Origin: a virus | Direction: 5' to 3' (one strand) | IMG/VR virus record: IMGVR_UViG_3300050821_004405 | Location: 1-47,999 of that record | DNA length: 47,999 bases | Part shown: positions 15,543 to 22,883 of the stretch, piece after piece | Numbering within the stretch: position 1 is the first letter of the stretch | Layout: every line of letters starts with the position of its first letter | Notes under the pieces: generated by a model | The model's database searches: none | What the model was told of the DNA's origin: nothing | Seen by the model: the letters and a program-made list of their open reading frames with translations, nothing else | Program-made: the position numbers and the translations under genes

Positions 15543-15809
15543 ATGGTTAAGCTAAAATATATACCTGGGTTAATGATTGATAAAAGAGAAAGAGTTGCGG
15601 TATATGGCTCTGATGGTGAAAGGAATGGTGGTTTTAATGATGCCATTAATCTTCAAGGCGAAAAGTCCCTCACGCTTGATAGTGAAAGCTTAAATAATAT
15701 AATTAAGCATGTTACTTCACGGTATTTAGTATATGGATTAGAAAAAGAAATTGGGGATGCCATCATATTCTCCCTACCATCTCTGCTCGTGGTTGAGGGG
15801 AAGGGGTGA
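15543..15809 (+). CDS. hypothetical early protein, 88 aa
   Basis: This beta-rich protein (VAVYGSDGERNGGFNDAINL) has a strong AGGGGG ribosome site. It is followed two bases later by a tiny membrane-protein frame. No family is recognised. Confidence 0.55.
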   Translation: MVKLKYIPGLMIDKRERVAVYGSDGERNGGFNDAINLQGEKSLTLDSESLNNIIKHVTSRYLVYGLEKEIGDAIIFSLPSLLVVEGKG

Positions 15810-15811
15810 GT

Positions 15812-15901
15812 ATGAATATCTTTTCTTTATTTTTCATTGGATGGAATTTAATAGGCGTTGGGATTTTAATGATTATTAGGTTCTTACAAAAATGTTTCTA
15901 A
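15812..15901 (+). CDS. tiny membrane protein, 29 aa
   Basis: Nearly the whole product is one hydrophobic segment (MNIFSLFFIGWNLIGVGILM, then IIRFLQKCF). GGGGAAGGGG lies just upstream. It is coupled to the preceding gene. It could be a regulator of a membrane protein or an inhibitor; nothing more can be said. Confidence 0.4.
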   Translation: MNIFSLFFIGWNLIGVGILMIIRFLQKCF

Positions 15902-15928
15902 TAACTTCATCTACTTAGCGACGGGAAT

Positions 15929-16327
15929 ATGAGGGAAATAAAGTTTAGAGTGTTTTTAAGATGGAAAGATTCAGATGGCGAAGAATATGGCCCCGGAATG
16001 GTTTACTTCGGATACAGAGAAGACAGCAGAGATGCTGGTTTTTACCTTCACCATGATTCATCCTCCATGATGAGGCAGTGTCCGATTATGCAATTCACAG
16101 GCCTCCAAGACAAGAACGACAAAAAAATTTATGAGGGAGATATTTTAAAAGATGAGCGTGGGCAGATCGCTATATGTGAATTTTCTAAATCATATGATGC
16201 CTTATTTTCAGGATTCTTGTTTAGGCCTATATTTAACATTAAAACTGGATCAAGGCCTTTATTTGGAGAGATTGAAATTATTGGAAACATATACGAGAAT
16301 GAAAATTTATTATATGGGAAAAAATAA
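15929..16327 (+). CDS. YopX family protein
   Basis: This 132-residue protein matches the phage YopX family: MREIKFRVFLRWKD at the start, the MQFTGLQDKNDKKIYEGDIL core (consensus mqyTGlkDknGkeIYEGDii) and EIIGNIYEN near the end. The family is widespread in phages and of unknown function. It is a reliable marker of phage accessory regions. Confidence 0.85.
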   Translation: MREIKFRVFLRWKDSDGEEYGPGMVYFGYREDSRDAGFYLHHDSSSMMRQCPIMQFTGLQDKNDKKIYEGDILKDERGQIAICEFSKSYDALFSGFLFRPIFNIKTGSRPLFGEIEIIGNIYENENLLYGKK

Positions 16328-16439
16328 TATTTTACTATTGACATTAATAATCCTTCCCATGTGGGGATGCGAAAAGGCCAAGACAATCAACCATTATAAT
16401 CAATGCCCATCGTTTATTGGGTGCATCATTCCTTCTTAG
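16314..16439 (+). CDS. small putative lipoprotein, 41 aa
   Basis: The frame overlaps the end of the YopX gene. The N-terminus MGKNNILLLTLIILPMWGC has a short positive end, a hydrophobic core and a Cys at residue 19 in a lipobox-like setting (Gly at -1). After cleavage only about 23 residues would remain, including two more Cys. Small phage lipoproteins often act in superinfection exclusion or as Rz1-like spanins. The ribosome site is weak, so the call is moderate. Confidence 0.45.
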   Translation: MGKNNILLLTLIILPMWGCEKAKTINHYNQCPSFIGCIIPS

Positions 16440-16449
16440 AGAGATAAAT

Positions 16450-16626
16450 ATGGAACTAAAACACAATCTAGGCAATGAGGTCGTTATCATACCATTAGAC
16501 TTGGTTGGGAGAATTACTCAAATTGCCATAACCCAGACAGGCATTAAATATCAGGTGCGATATTTTTATAATTCAGAGGCAAAAGAAGTCTGGCTTTATG
16601 AAGATGAAATGCGTTTAAAACAATAA
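16450..16626 (+). CDS. small early protein, 58 aa
   Basis: I start it at the ATG at 16450 (GAGA upstream). The product has a small beta-barrel look (NEVVIIPLDLVGRITQIAIT, KYQVRYFYNSEAKEVWLYED), a pattern common in tiny phage SH3-like proteins. No family is certain. Confidence 0.55.
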   Translation: MELKHNLGNEVVIIPLDLVGRITQIAITQTGIKYQVRYFYNSEAKEVWLYEDEMRLKQ

Positions 16627-16643
16627 CAATCGAGGAGAAAATC

Positions 16644-17240
16644 ATGCAAACAGAAACGCTAAGGAATGAATTAACCGCTAACGCCAAGACCTTTAAGACC
16701 TCATGGATATTCTTGGGTCAATCCCTATATACGGTTTGGCGCGATAAGCTTTATCATCAATGGGGACATGAGAAATTCGAGGATTATCTCATTAAAGAAC
16801 TTGGCATGAAGAAAGCTCTGGGCATGAAGCTGGTCAAGACCTATTTCTTTGTCGAGGAGCAAGAACCTGAATATTTAAAGGCCGAATTTAGTTCAGGTCG
16901 AGAAGTGGCCATCATTCCTTCCTATGAGCCATTGGATGTGCTCCGCCGCGCCCGCGCTGATCGCAACCTTACTCGTGAGGATTATTCTACCCTACGCGAT
17001 AAAGTATTTAAGAAGGGAACAGATGCTTCGCAATTGAACAAAGATTTAACCTCTATGATCAAAGAGCGCAAGAAAATTGATCCTGATCAGGAAATAGAAG
17101 CCCGCTACAACAAGAGCATCAAGAAGTTCATTGCGGCTATCAAGGAATTCACGCGCGACATGCACTCATTAAACCCGAGCGATACGGGCATCATTGAGAA
17201 AGCTGAAGAGTTGCAGGGCAATGTGGAAGCGATGATTTAA
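16644..17240 (+). CDS. hypothetical helical protein next to DNA methyltransferase, 198 aa
   Basis: This largely helical, charged protein has SWIFLGQSLYTVWRDKLYHQ and GHEKFEDYLIKELGMKK near the N-terminus, a pattern of small phage/plasmid DNA-associated proteins. A GAGGAG site precedes it, and the methyltransferase follows after 11 bases, so it may be a partner or regulator of that enzyme. I do not recognise a defined family. Confidence 0.6.
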   Translation: MQTETLRNELTANAKTFKTSWIFLGQSLYTVWRDKLYHQWGHEKFEDYLIKELGMKKALGMKLVKTYFFVEEQEPEYLKAEFSSGREVAIIPSYEPLDVLRRARADRNLTREDYSTLRDKVFKKGTDASQLNKDLTSMIKERKKIDPDQEIEARYNKSIKKFIAAIKEFTRDMHSLNPSDTGIIEKAEELQGNVEAMI

Positions 17241-17251
17241 TAAGGAAAAAT

Positions 17252-18364
17252 ATGAAGGATATCATAAACAAAATACACCAAGGGGATGCGATTGAAATCG
17301 CCCGGACCTGGCCAGATGAATTCGTAGACACTATCGTTACATCCCCTCCTTATTGGGGCCTGCGAGACTATGGGACAGGGAAATGGCAAGGAGGAGACTC
17401 TTCCTGTAATCACTCACGGAAATCATCTCATAAAGAAAACACTTCAACCTTGCAGAGTTCATCCAATAATTCAAATCATGAAAGGGAGGGATGGAGGGGT
17501 GGAGTTTGTGGGAAGTGCGGTGCTATCAAGATTGATTCCCAAATAGGACTAGAAAATTCACCTGAGGAATATGTGAAAAAGATAGTTGATTTATTTAGAG
17601 AGTGTCGAAGAGTTCTTAAGAAAGAAGGGACGCTATGGATAAATCTAGGGGATTCATATTACAATTACAGGCCCGGCAAAGGTCAACGTCAGTCAAAACA
17701 ATCTATTGCTGGCCAGAAGTTCTCAGAGGTTGAGAATTGTCCAAAGAGAGGAATTAAGCAAGAAAATTTAAAAGAAAAAGACCTTTGTGGTATCCCATGG
17801 ATGGTGGCCTTTGCGCTTCGTGCTGATGGGTGGTTTTTACGTCAGGATATTATTTGGCATAAACCTAATTGCATGCCAGAATCCGTCGAGGATAGATGCA
17901 CAAAAGCCCATGAATATATATTTTTATTAAGCAAGTCTCCAAGGTATTATTATGATCAAGATGCGATTAGGATTCCATTGGCAGCATCTTCTATATTGAG
18001 GCTTGGAGAAAAAAATCTAGAAAACCAGACTGGCAGCGATAGGGTTCCAGGAAAGAATAACGGTAACATGAAAGCAGTGCATCATCCTCTTGGCGTAAAC
18101 AAGAGGTCAGTGTGGTCCGTGTCTCCAATGCCTTTTAAAGAAGCGCATTTTGCTACCTTCCCCGAAGAATTAATAAAACCTTGCATCTTGGCTGGCTCCC
18201 CCCCCCATGGGGTTGTTTTCGATCCATTCATGGGCGCGGGGACCACCGCTTTGGTGGCGTCTTTCTTAAACAGAAATTTTATAGGAACAGAGCTGAATCC
18301 ACAATACATAAAGATTGCTGAGCGTCGTATTAAGAATGAAGTTTCTCAAGAAAAATTTTATTAA
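17252..18364 (+). CDS. site-specific DNA methyltransferase (N6-adenine or N4-cytosine)
   Basis: This 370-residue beta-class enzyme has the catalytic motif TSPPYWGLRDYG at about residues 30-41 and the AdoMet-binding motif FDPFMGAGTTALVAS near the C-terminus, followed by IGTELNPQYIKIAERRI. The TSPPY form is typical of N4-cytosine methylases but also occurs in N6-adenine ones. A central recognition region contains a Cys pair (CGKCGAIK). No partner restriction nuclease is adjacent, so it probably protects phage DNA from host restriction. A run of nine C's (18198-18206) lies inside the coding sequence. Confidence 0.92.
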   Translation: MKDIINKIHQGDAIEIARTWPDEFVDTIVTSPPYWGLRDYGTGKWQGGDSSCNHSRKSSHKENTSTLQSSSNNSNHEREGWRGGVCGKCGAIKIDSQIGLENSPEEYVKKIVDLFRECRRVLKKEGTLWINLGDSYYNYRPGKGQRQSKQSIAGQKFSEVENCPKRGIKQENLKEKDLCGIPWMVAFALRADGWFLRQDIIWHKPNCMPESVEDRCTKAHEYIFLLSKSPRYYYDQDAIRIPLAASSILRLGEKNLENQTGSDRVPGKNNGNMKAVHHPLGVNKRSVWSVSPMPFKEAHFATFPEELIKPCILAGSPPHGVVFDPFMGAGTTALVASFLNRNFIGTELNPQYIKIAERRIKNEVSQEKFY

Positions 18365-18373
18365 GGAGACAAT

Positions 18374-18577
18374 ATGGGCAGAAGAACCCTTTGCATGTGT
18401 CAAGGATGTGGGAAAAGCATTATCTGGTGCACCACTGAGTCTGGAAAGATGATGCCGGTGGATTGGAAGCCAGAACTTGAGATGGTAGAGAAGTTTGATC
18501 CCAAAACAATGACCAGTCATTTTGCAACCTGTCCCAGATCGGGCGACTTTCGAAAAAAGAAGGAGAAGAAACAATGA
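18374..18577 (+). CDS. small Cys-rich early protein, 67 aa
   Basis: It has CMCQGCGKSIIWC and a later HFATCP, arranged as a possible treble-clef zinc site (two Cys pairs plus His/Cys), with a basic C-terminus. A GGAG site precedes it, and its stop overlaps the next start (ATGA). A small zinc-binding regulator is an inference. Confidence 0.6.
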   Translation: MGRRTLCMCQGCGKSIIWCTTESGKMMPVDWKPELEMVEKFDPKTMTSHFATCPRSGDFRKKKEKKQ

Positions 18578-18930
18578 AAAAAACCGAAGTATTTATCCAA
18601 AACATGGATTATGGATTTGCCATTGGAATTCTTCTTACTCAAGAAATTAACGGCAAGACTTATATTGCCAAGCCAGTTAAAATTGAGTTTGAAGAATTAA
18701 ATGAGAGGAATATGAGGATTGAATCAACCATGATATTTGATAAGAATTTAGCTCCTGATATTCTTACCGCTTTATCTACGGCCTTAGATAAACATGGAGT
18801 TAAGACCGACAATGACTTTAAAATTCAAGGGCTATTAGAGGCCAAGGATAAGCATTTAGAAGACATGAGGGTGCTCGTTTTTGGGAAGGATATGCCAACC
18901 GAAAGAGAGAACAAGAAAGATGGAAATTAA
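18574..18930 (+). CDS. hypothetical early protein, 118 aa
   Basis: It overlaps both neighbours, indicating coupled translation. The first half is beta-rich (VFIQNMDYGFAIGILLTQE), the second helical, with a charged end. No family is recognised. Confidence 0.6.
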   Translation: MKKTEVFIQNMDYGFAIGILLTQEINGKTYIAKPVKIEFEELNERNMRIESTMIFDKNLAPDILTALSTALDKHGVKTDNDFKIQGLLEAKDKHLEDMRVLVFGKDMPTERENKKDGN

Positions 18931-19135
18931 TTTCACTGTCGAAGAATTACCAAATGGGGTATTTAGCAATCTTCCTCCTAATATGGTAAGGATTATATTG
19001 AATGGGGACGACTTGTTGAGAATCTACTCCAAGCCTAACACATCTTTACAGATGATTAAGGATAATTGTGTTGTATATGTTTCTTACTCCACGCAAGCAG
19101 ATATTGAGGAACTAAAACTGAAAGGGAAGATATGA
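18920..19135 (+). CDS. hypothetical early protein, 71 aa
   Basis: The start is placed at the ATG at 18920, which overlaps the preceding gene by 11 bases and has AGAAAG upstream. The product is a small mixed alpha/beta protein ending in DIEELKLKGKI. No family is recognised. It overlaps the following start by 4 bases. Confidence 0.55.
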   Translation: MEINFTVEELPNGVFSNLPPNMVRIILNGDDLLRIYSKPNTSLQMIKDNCVVYVSYSTQADIEELKLKGKI

Positions 19136-19473
19136 AGCCATCTGAAAAAATTAATCAAAGATTTAAAGAAATTCAGAAAAAAGGTGGAGAACCAATTATG
19201 TTGACAGAATATTGGCCTCAATTTAATGCTATCTTAGAATATCTCGACGAAGCATATGAGGAGGAACAAAATAAAAAATTTGGGGTTCCCCCCGTCATGG
19301 ATTTGGTAGCCCTCTTTAGAGAGGTAGAGCGTCAAAAATTTGAGGCCATTGATTTTGGGAGAAGAAATGTACGTGAAAGGATGAAGCTTCTTTTTGAGCA
19401 GACAGTCGGTAAGGCATCTACCATTGGGGTTGATTACCTTCGCCAAGAATTATTTGAGAAAGAGGGACTATGA
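19132..19473 (+). CDS. hypothetical helical early protein, 113 aa
   Basis: This acidic, helical protein (MKPSEKINQRFKEIQKK at the start) lies in a run of overlapping small genes. No family is recognised. It overlaps the next start by 4 bases. Confidence 0.58.
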   Translation: MKPSEKINQRFKEIQKKGGEPIMLTEYWPQFNAILEYLDEAYEEEQNKKFGVPPVMDLVALFREVERQKFEAIDFGRRNVRERMKLLFEQTVGKASTIGVDYLRQELFEKEGL

Positions 19474-19718
19474 GTGGCATTAAATATACCCTTGATTTTG
19501 ATCGCATTGCCGTAATTCCAACACCAAAAGGTAAAATGAATGTGGGACGCGTAAAGAGTTTTGAGCAACGCCCAGATGGGACGATTGATGTTGAAATTGA
19601 ATTTAATCCTTTGGTCCCCAAGAGAATTGTTCAGGCATTACAGAAGAACCCCGACGAGATGGGCATTGAAATAAAGGGCAAGATCGCCAAGAATATAATT
19701 CTTGTAGAAAGTTCTTGA
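19470..19718 (+). CDS. hypothetical early protein, 82 aa
   Basis: This beta-rich small protein has a repeated DxxxDVEIEF-type strand pattern. It is the last member of the overlapping run 18374-19718. A strong promoter begins inside its last codons, so it marks an operon boundary. No family is recognised. Confidence 0.55.
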   Translation: MSGIKYTLDFDRIAVIPTPKGKMNVGRVKSFEQRPDGTIDVEIEFNPLVPKRIVQALQKNPDEMGIEIKGKIAKNIILVESS

Positions 19719-19742
19719 CAAAACCCATCGATGGATTATACT
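19715..19742 (+). promoter_or_regulatory. strong internal promoter before the lysis genes
   Basis: TTGACA (19715-19720) and TATACT (19737-19742) are spaced by 16 bases. The predicted +1 is about 19749, which is the A of the next gene's ATG. The downstream message may therefore be leaderless, in line with the absence of a ribosome site there. Confidence 0.7.
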
Positions 19743-19748
19743 CTTATT

Positions 19749-19889
19749 ATGAGTCAAGCGAGCGAAGCAGCCCGAATCTTGGGGAAAATAAAAACTATGA
19801 AGAAAGCAATGGCAGCTAGGATTAATGGTTGTATGCCATGCCGAAAAGGAAAAAAACGTGGCAGGCCAAAAGGAAAGGTTGTCAAATGA
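19749..19889 (+). CDS. small basic AT-hook-like protein, 46 aa
   Basis: The C-terminal stretch CRKGKKRGRPKGKVVK contains an AT-hook core (RGRP flanked by Lys), which binds the minor groove of AT-rich DNA. A CMPC pair precedes it. It is the first gene behind the 19715 promoter and overlaps the next gene by 4 bases (ATGA). A DNA-binding role, possibly in early regulation, is an inference from the motif. Confidence 0.55.
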   Translation: MSQASEAARILGKIKTMKKAMAARINGCMPCRKGKKRGRPKGKVVK

Positions 19890-20065
19890 TACCATCAATA
19901 GGAATAATAATCAGTCTTTACATTTTGGCACGATATGCCGAAATGTTTAAAGTAAATGTGGGTATGGGTACAAAGACTTTCATAGTCCTTTTTGCCATCA
20001 TCACATTCTTCATCATGGTATCCAGCTTTATGGGAACACATGAACCAGCAGCCATTGGTGGATAA
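19886..20065 (+). CDS. small two-segment membrane protein, putative holin
   Basis: This 59-residue protein has two hydrophobic segments (IPSIGIIISLYILARYAEMF and FIVLFAIITFFIMVSSFM) separated by a short polar loop. It lies one base before the endolysin gene. The size, topology and position fit a class II holin, but no family motif is seen. Confidence 0.5.
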   Translation: MIPSIGIIISLYILARYAEMFKVNVGMGTKTFIVLFAIITFFIMVSSFMGTHEPAAIGG

Positions 20066-20066
20066 T

Positions 20067-20750
20067 ATGGAAAACGATATCAATAAAATATTGGCAACCA
20101 AGAGGGATTGGCGTAAAGCTGAGCGGCGCATTGAGGAACGTCGAAAGAAATATGGCACTCCTCATGACCGGAAGGACTGTGCCGATATGTTAAGAGAGGG
20201 ACGAAAATATCCGCATGTAGATCAATTCTATCACAGGCTTAATCCCATCACTGCTTGGTTTAATAAATTAATGCGAAAGGTTTTCCCCGTCATTTTAATA
20301 TTTCTTATTCATATTCCAGCCCATGCTCAAGAAATTCCATTAACTGTCAGAATAGCAGAATCCCAATTAGGGAGAGGAGAGATCGGTGGCAAAAACCAAG
20401 GTCCCATCGTCGAAATGTATACCAAAGGTCAAGATGTTTCATGGTGCGCTGCATTTGTATCATGGACGCTCACCAAGGCGCATAAGACCAATCGTTACCT
20501 ATTATCGGCGAAATCATACTGGAGAGATTATAGAAGTTCCCGCGTCACAAGTCCGAGAAGCGGAGACATTATCTGTTTTTATAGAGGAGGCCGCAGAAGT
20601 GGACTTGGACACGTGGGAATTATTGAAAACGTGCGTGGGGAATACATAACCACCATTGAAGGTAACGTGGGTCGCTATCCCGCAAAGGTAAAGAGAGAGC
20701 ACTATCGTTTGGGTCACATAAATAATCTATTGGGATTTATAAGGATATGA
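20067..20750 (+). CDS. endolysin with CHAP/NlpC-P60-like domain and internal signal segment
   Basis: A 227-residue protein. Residues about 1-68 form a charged, cytoplasmic-looking domain. Residues about 69-88 (RKVFPVILIFLIHIPAHAQ) look exactly like a signal peptide with an AHA-Q cleavage site. The remainder is a Cys peptidase/amidase domain: WCAAFVSWTL (nucleophile Cys), SGDIICFYRGG, GHVGIIENV (His) and TIEGNVGRY. It should cut peptidoglycan after export. An internal ATG at the signal segment could yield a secreted short form. A putative holin lies immediately upstream. Confidence 0.78.
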   Translation: MENDINKILATKRDWRKAERRIEERRKKYGTPHDRKDCADMLREGRKYPHVDQFYHRLNPITAWFNKLMRKVFPVILIFLIHIPAHAQEIPLTVRIAESQLGRGEIGGKNQGPIVEMYTKGQDVSWCAAFVSWTLTKAHKTNRYLLSAKSYWRDYRSSRVTSPRSGDIICFYRGGRRSGLGHVGIIENVRGEYITTIEGNVGRYPAKVKREHYRLGHINNLLGFIRI

Positions 20751-20938
20751 TTAAAATTAAAAAATCAGGGTCAATGCGTAGGAAAGTAAGCAAAAACCAT
20801 CCCTTTAAACAGCATTGCCCTAACCTTTTTAAGAGTCACAATGAAGCCATTGATCGGTATTCAGGCGAGAGGGCCTCTGAAAGATTAATTAGAAAGATGA
20901 AGAAAAGCGGAAACGGTCCGATCATTAAGCCATGTTAA
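20747..20938 (+). CDS. small basic protein, 63 aa
   Basis: This very Lys/Arg/His-rich protein (GSMRRKVSKNHPFKQHCPNL...) overlaps the endolysin stop by 4 bases and the next start by 7. Nucleic-acid binding is plausible from composition only. Confidence 0.5.
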   Translation: MIKIKKSGSMRRKVSKNHPFKQHCPNLFKSHNEAIDRYSGERASERLIRKMKKSGNGPIIKPC

Positions 20939-21240
20939 AAAGAATATTCACCCCCGAAGAAATAAAAAAACAAAATTCCAATAAATATATTGGCCGCAAG
21001 AAAAAGTATAGGAAGGCGCATAAGGATCTCAGGAATAAATCACGCAAGGACAATTATTCCAAATCAAAACCGATAAAAAGAACTAATAGGCCATGGACTG
21101 ATCATGATATTTGGATGCTCGGCTGTCGGGTTCCAGATTTTATATTAGCGAAATCTTTAAATAGATCGGTTCAGGCAATCCAACAAAAAAGATATTTACT
21201 TAATAAGGAGAGCTATGAAAATATCAAAACTAAGAATTAG
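20932..21240 (+). CDS. basic DNA-binding protein with SANT/Myb-like HTH, 102 aa
   Basis: The first 60 residues are extremely basic. Residues about 63-93 (RPWTDHDIWMLG...ILAKSLNRSVQAIQQKR) have the W-rich tri-helical pattern of SANT/Myb-like or phage HTH domains that recognise DNA by their last helix. It overlaps the start of the SMC-like ATPase gene by 26 bases. It may be a regulator of the recombination module. Confidence 0.55.
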   Translation: MLKRIFTPEEIKKQNSNKYIGRKKKYRKAHKDLRNKSRKDNYSKSKPIKRTNRPWTDHDIWMLGCRVPDFILAKSLNRSVQAIQQKRYLLNKESYENIKTKN

Positions 21241-22645
21241 AAATTTATTTGGAATCAAAGAATTTTACTCAGATGGAAAAGATATCGAATTAACCGGGAA
21301 GAATGGCGTCTGCAAATCAGCGGTAATCGATGCCATTAAGTACGCCCTGACCAATAAATCAGAACGCGAATATATTATATTGGCTGGCGAGCAAGAAGGT
21401 GAAGTATTCATTCAGACCGATACTGGTCTTAGCATCCACCGTAAATCACGGACAAATAAAGCCGACTATAAATCTATCAAGCAAGAAGGGGATAAGATCG
21501 AGAAAAACGAGTCTTTCGTCCGCGAACTATTTACTGAACTGCAATTAAACCCCGTAGAATTCTCTACAATGCCTCCGCAGGAACAAAACCGCATTATCCT
21601 TGACCTAATTGATTTCAAGTGGGATTTAAATTGGATCAGGTCCCAATTTGGTGAAATCCCACCGGATGTGAATTATGAGCAGAACATTCTAGGTGTTCTG
21701 CATGAAATACAGGACAAAGAAGGCTATTACTTTAAACGTCGTGAAGAGTTTAACCGAGAGGCTAGAAATAAGCAGGCATTTATTGAGGAGATTGCAAAGA
21801 ATCTCCCAGATAAATATGATGCTGAAAAATGGGAATCCGTAAATCTCGGAGAACTATACAAAAAAATTGAGGCCATTCGATATAAGAATAATGAAATCGA
21901 AAATGCCAAGGCCATCGTTAAGAATAGGGATAATCGTGTCAGAAGCTTCCAAGCTGAATTAGAGATTGAGAAGTCAGCCATTGATAAGGAAGCCACTCAT
22001 ACGCGCACCTCTCTTGAGAAACAAATCGTCGAGCTTGAGAATAAAATCAAGGCCTACAAAAAAGAAATTGACACCATTGAGGAAAAGAAGCTGGACAAGA
22101 TAGCGATTACCCAGAAGACCTATGATGCCAATGTGGCCGAGCTGGAAGGACAGGTCAAAGAGCATGAAGAATTAGCAAAATTGGAGACTACTAATTTTAA
22201 TGATCTCCAGGAGGAAGCAGAGAACACTGAAAAAATGAAATCATTCGTTAATGAATATAAGCGTATGATCGAATTGAAAGAAGACGTGGATAAGCTCGTG
22301 GCAGATTCTCAGGCCTTAACTGAAAAAATTGAGAAGGCCAGAACATTGCCGGGAGAAATATTAGCCACCGCAAATATCCCAATTGAAGGCCTCAGCATTA
22401 AAGATGGCCTTCCATTAATCAATGGCCTGCCCATATCTAATCTATCCGAGGGCGAGAAGTTTGAGTTGTGCATTGGAGTCGCCACCCGAAATTCAAATGC
22501 CTTGCAGATGATATTAATTGACGGCATTGAACGTCTTGCCACGGCCAAAAGAGAAAAAATATACGCTAATCTAAAAGAAAAGGGCGTGCAATTTGTAGCA
22601 ACAAGAACTACGGACGAGGATACCCTTCACGTAGTGGAATTATAA
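21215..22645 (+). CDS. SMC/Rad50-like AAA ATPase of the recombination module
   Basis: This 476-residue ABC-type ATPase has a Walker A-like loop GKNGVCKS (residues 28-35) followed by AVIDAIKYAL, a Q-loop region, two long coiled-coil arms (about 160-360), the signature NLSEGEKFEL and Walker B MILIDGIERL near the C-terminus. Such short SbcC-like proteins accompany RecT and PD-(D/E)XK nucleases in phages and probably act in end processing. The usual G before the Walker A Lys is Cys (VCKS instead of GKS), an unusual change that may alter ATP use. Confidence 0.85.
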   Translation: MKISKLRIRNLFGIKEFYSDGKDIELTGKNGVCKSAVIDAIKYALTNKSEREYIILAGEQEGEVFIQTDTGLSIHRKSRTNKADYKSIKQEGDKIEKNESFVRELFTELQLNPVEFSTMPPQEQNRIILDLIDFKWDLNWIRSQFGEIPPDVNYEQNILGVLHEIQDKEGYYFKRREEFNREARNKQAFIEEIAKNLPDKYDAEKWESVNLGELYKKIEAIRYKNNEIENAKAIVKNRDNRVRSFQAELEIEKSAIDKEATHTRTSLEKQIVELENKIKAYKKEIDTIEEKKLDKIAITQKTYDANVAELEGQVKEHEELAKLETTNFNDLQEEAENTEKMKSFVNEYKRMIELKEDVDKLVADSQALTEKIEKARTLPGEILATANIPIEGLSIKDGLPLINGLPISNLSEGEKFELCIGVATRNSNALQMILIDGIERLATAKREKIYANLKEKGVQFVATRTTDEDTLHVVEL

Positions 22646-22648
22646 TAA

Positions 22649-22883
22649 CTGTGTGTAATCTCCCGTAATTGGTAGCGGGCAACGTTGATTGACAGAATAG
22701 GGTGAAATCGATTTATAATCGAAGTTGGTATCGGAGAACCCCGAACCGACGCAATACCTTAACGGCCTCACGCGAAGATCAGCACTATCATCGGATATCC
22801 CGATGAAAAGCGCGGTTGACCTACAAAATAGGTTTCTGAAAAAGATGAGGGTCTTGGAGGTTCAAATCCTCCCACACTGGCCA
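22649..22883 (+). ncRNA. structured RNA with a tRNA-type 3' end (possible interrupted tRNA or tRNA-like RNA)
   Basis: The 3' end is tRNA-like: T-arm GGAGG TTCAAAT CCTCC (22856-22872), acceptor strand CACACTG, G, then CCA (22881-22883). At the 5' end CTGTGTG (22649-22655) pairs with the acceptor strand at 6 of 7 positions, followed by a D-arm-like CCCGT AATTGGTA GCGGG (22662-22679). About 175 nt lie between the D-like and T arms, with hairpins TCGATT/AATCGA, GGTAT/ATACC, CATCGG/CCGATG inside CGCG/CGCG, ACCTA/TAGGT and a variable-arm-like AAGA/TCTT. I could not place a normal anticodon arm or group I intron core, nor a tmRNA tag. No long frame covers this gap. Confidence 0.55.
22689..22719 (+). 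promoter_or_regulatory. promoter-like hexamers within the structured RNA
   Basis: TTGACA (22689-22694) and a perfect TATAAT (22714-22719) are 19 bases apart, slightly long for sigma70. TATAAT is part of the TCGATT/AATCGA hairpin, so the match may be incidental. Confidence 0.25.
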
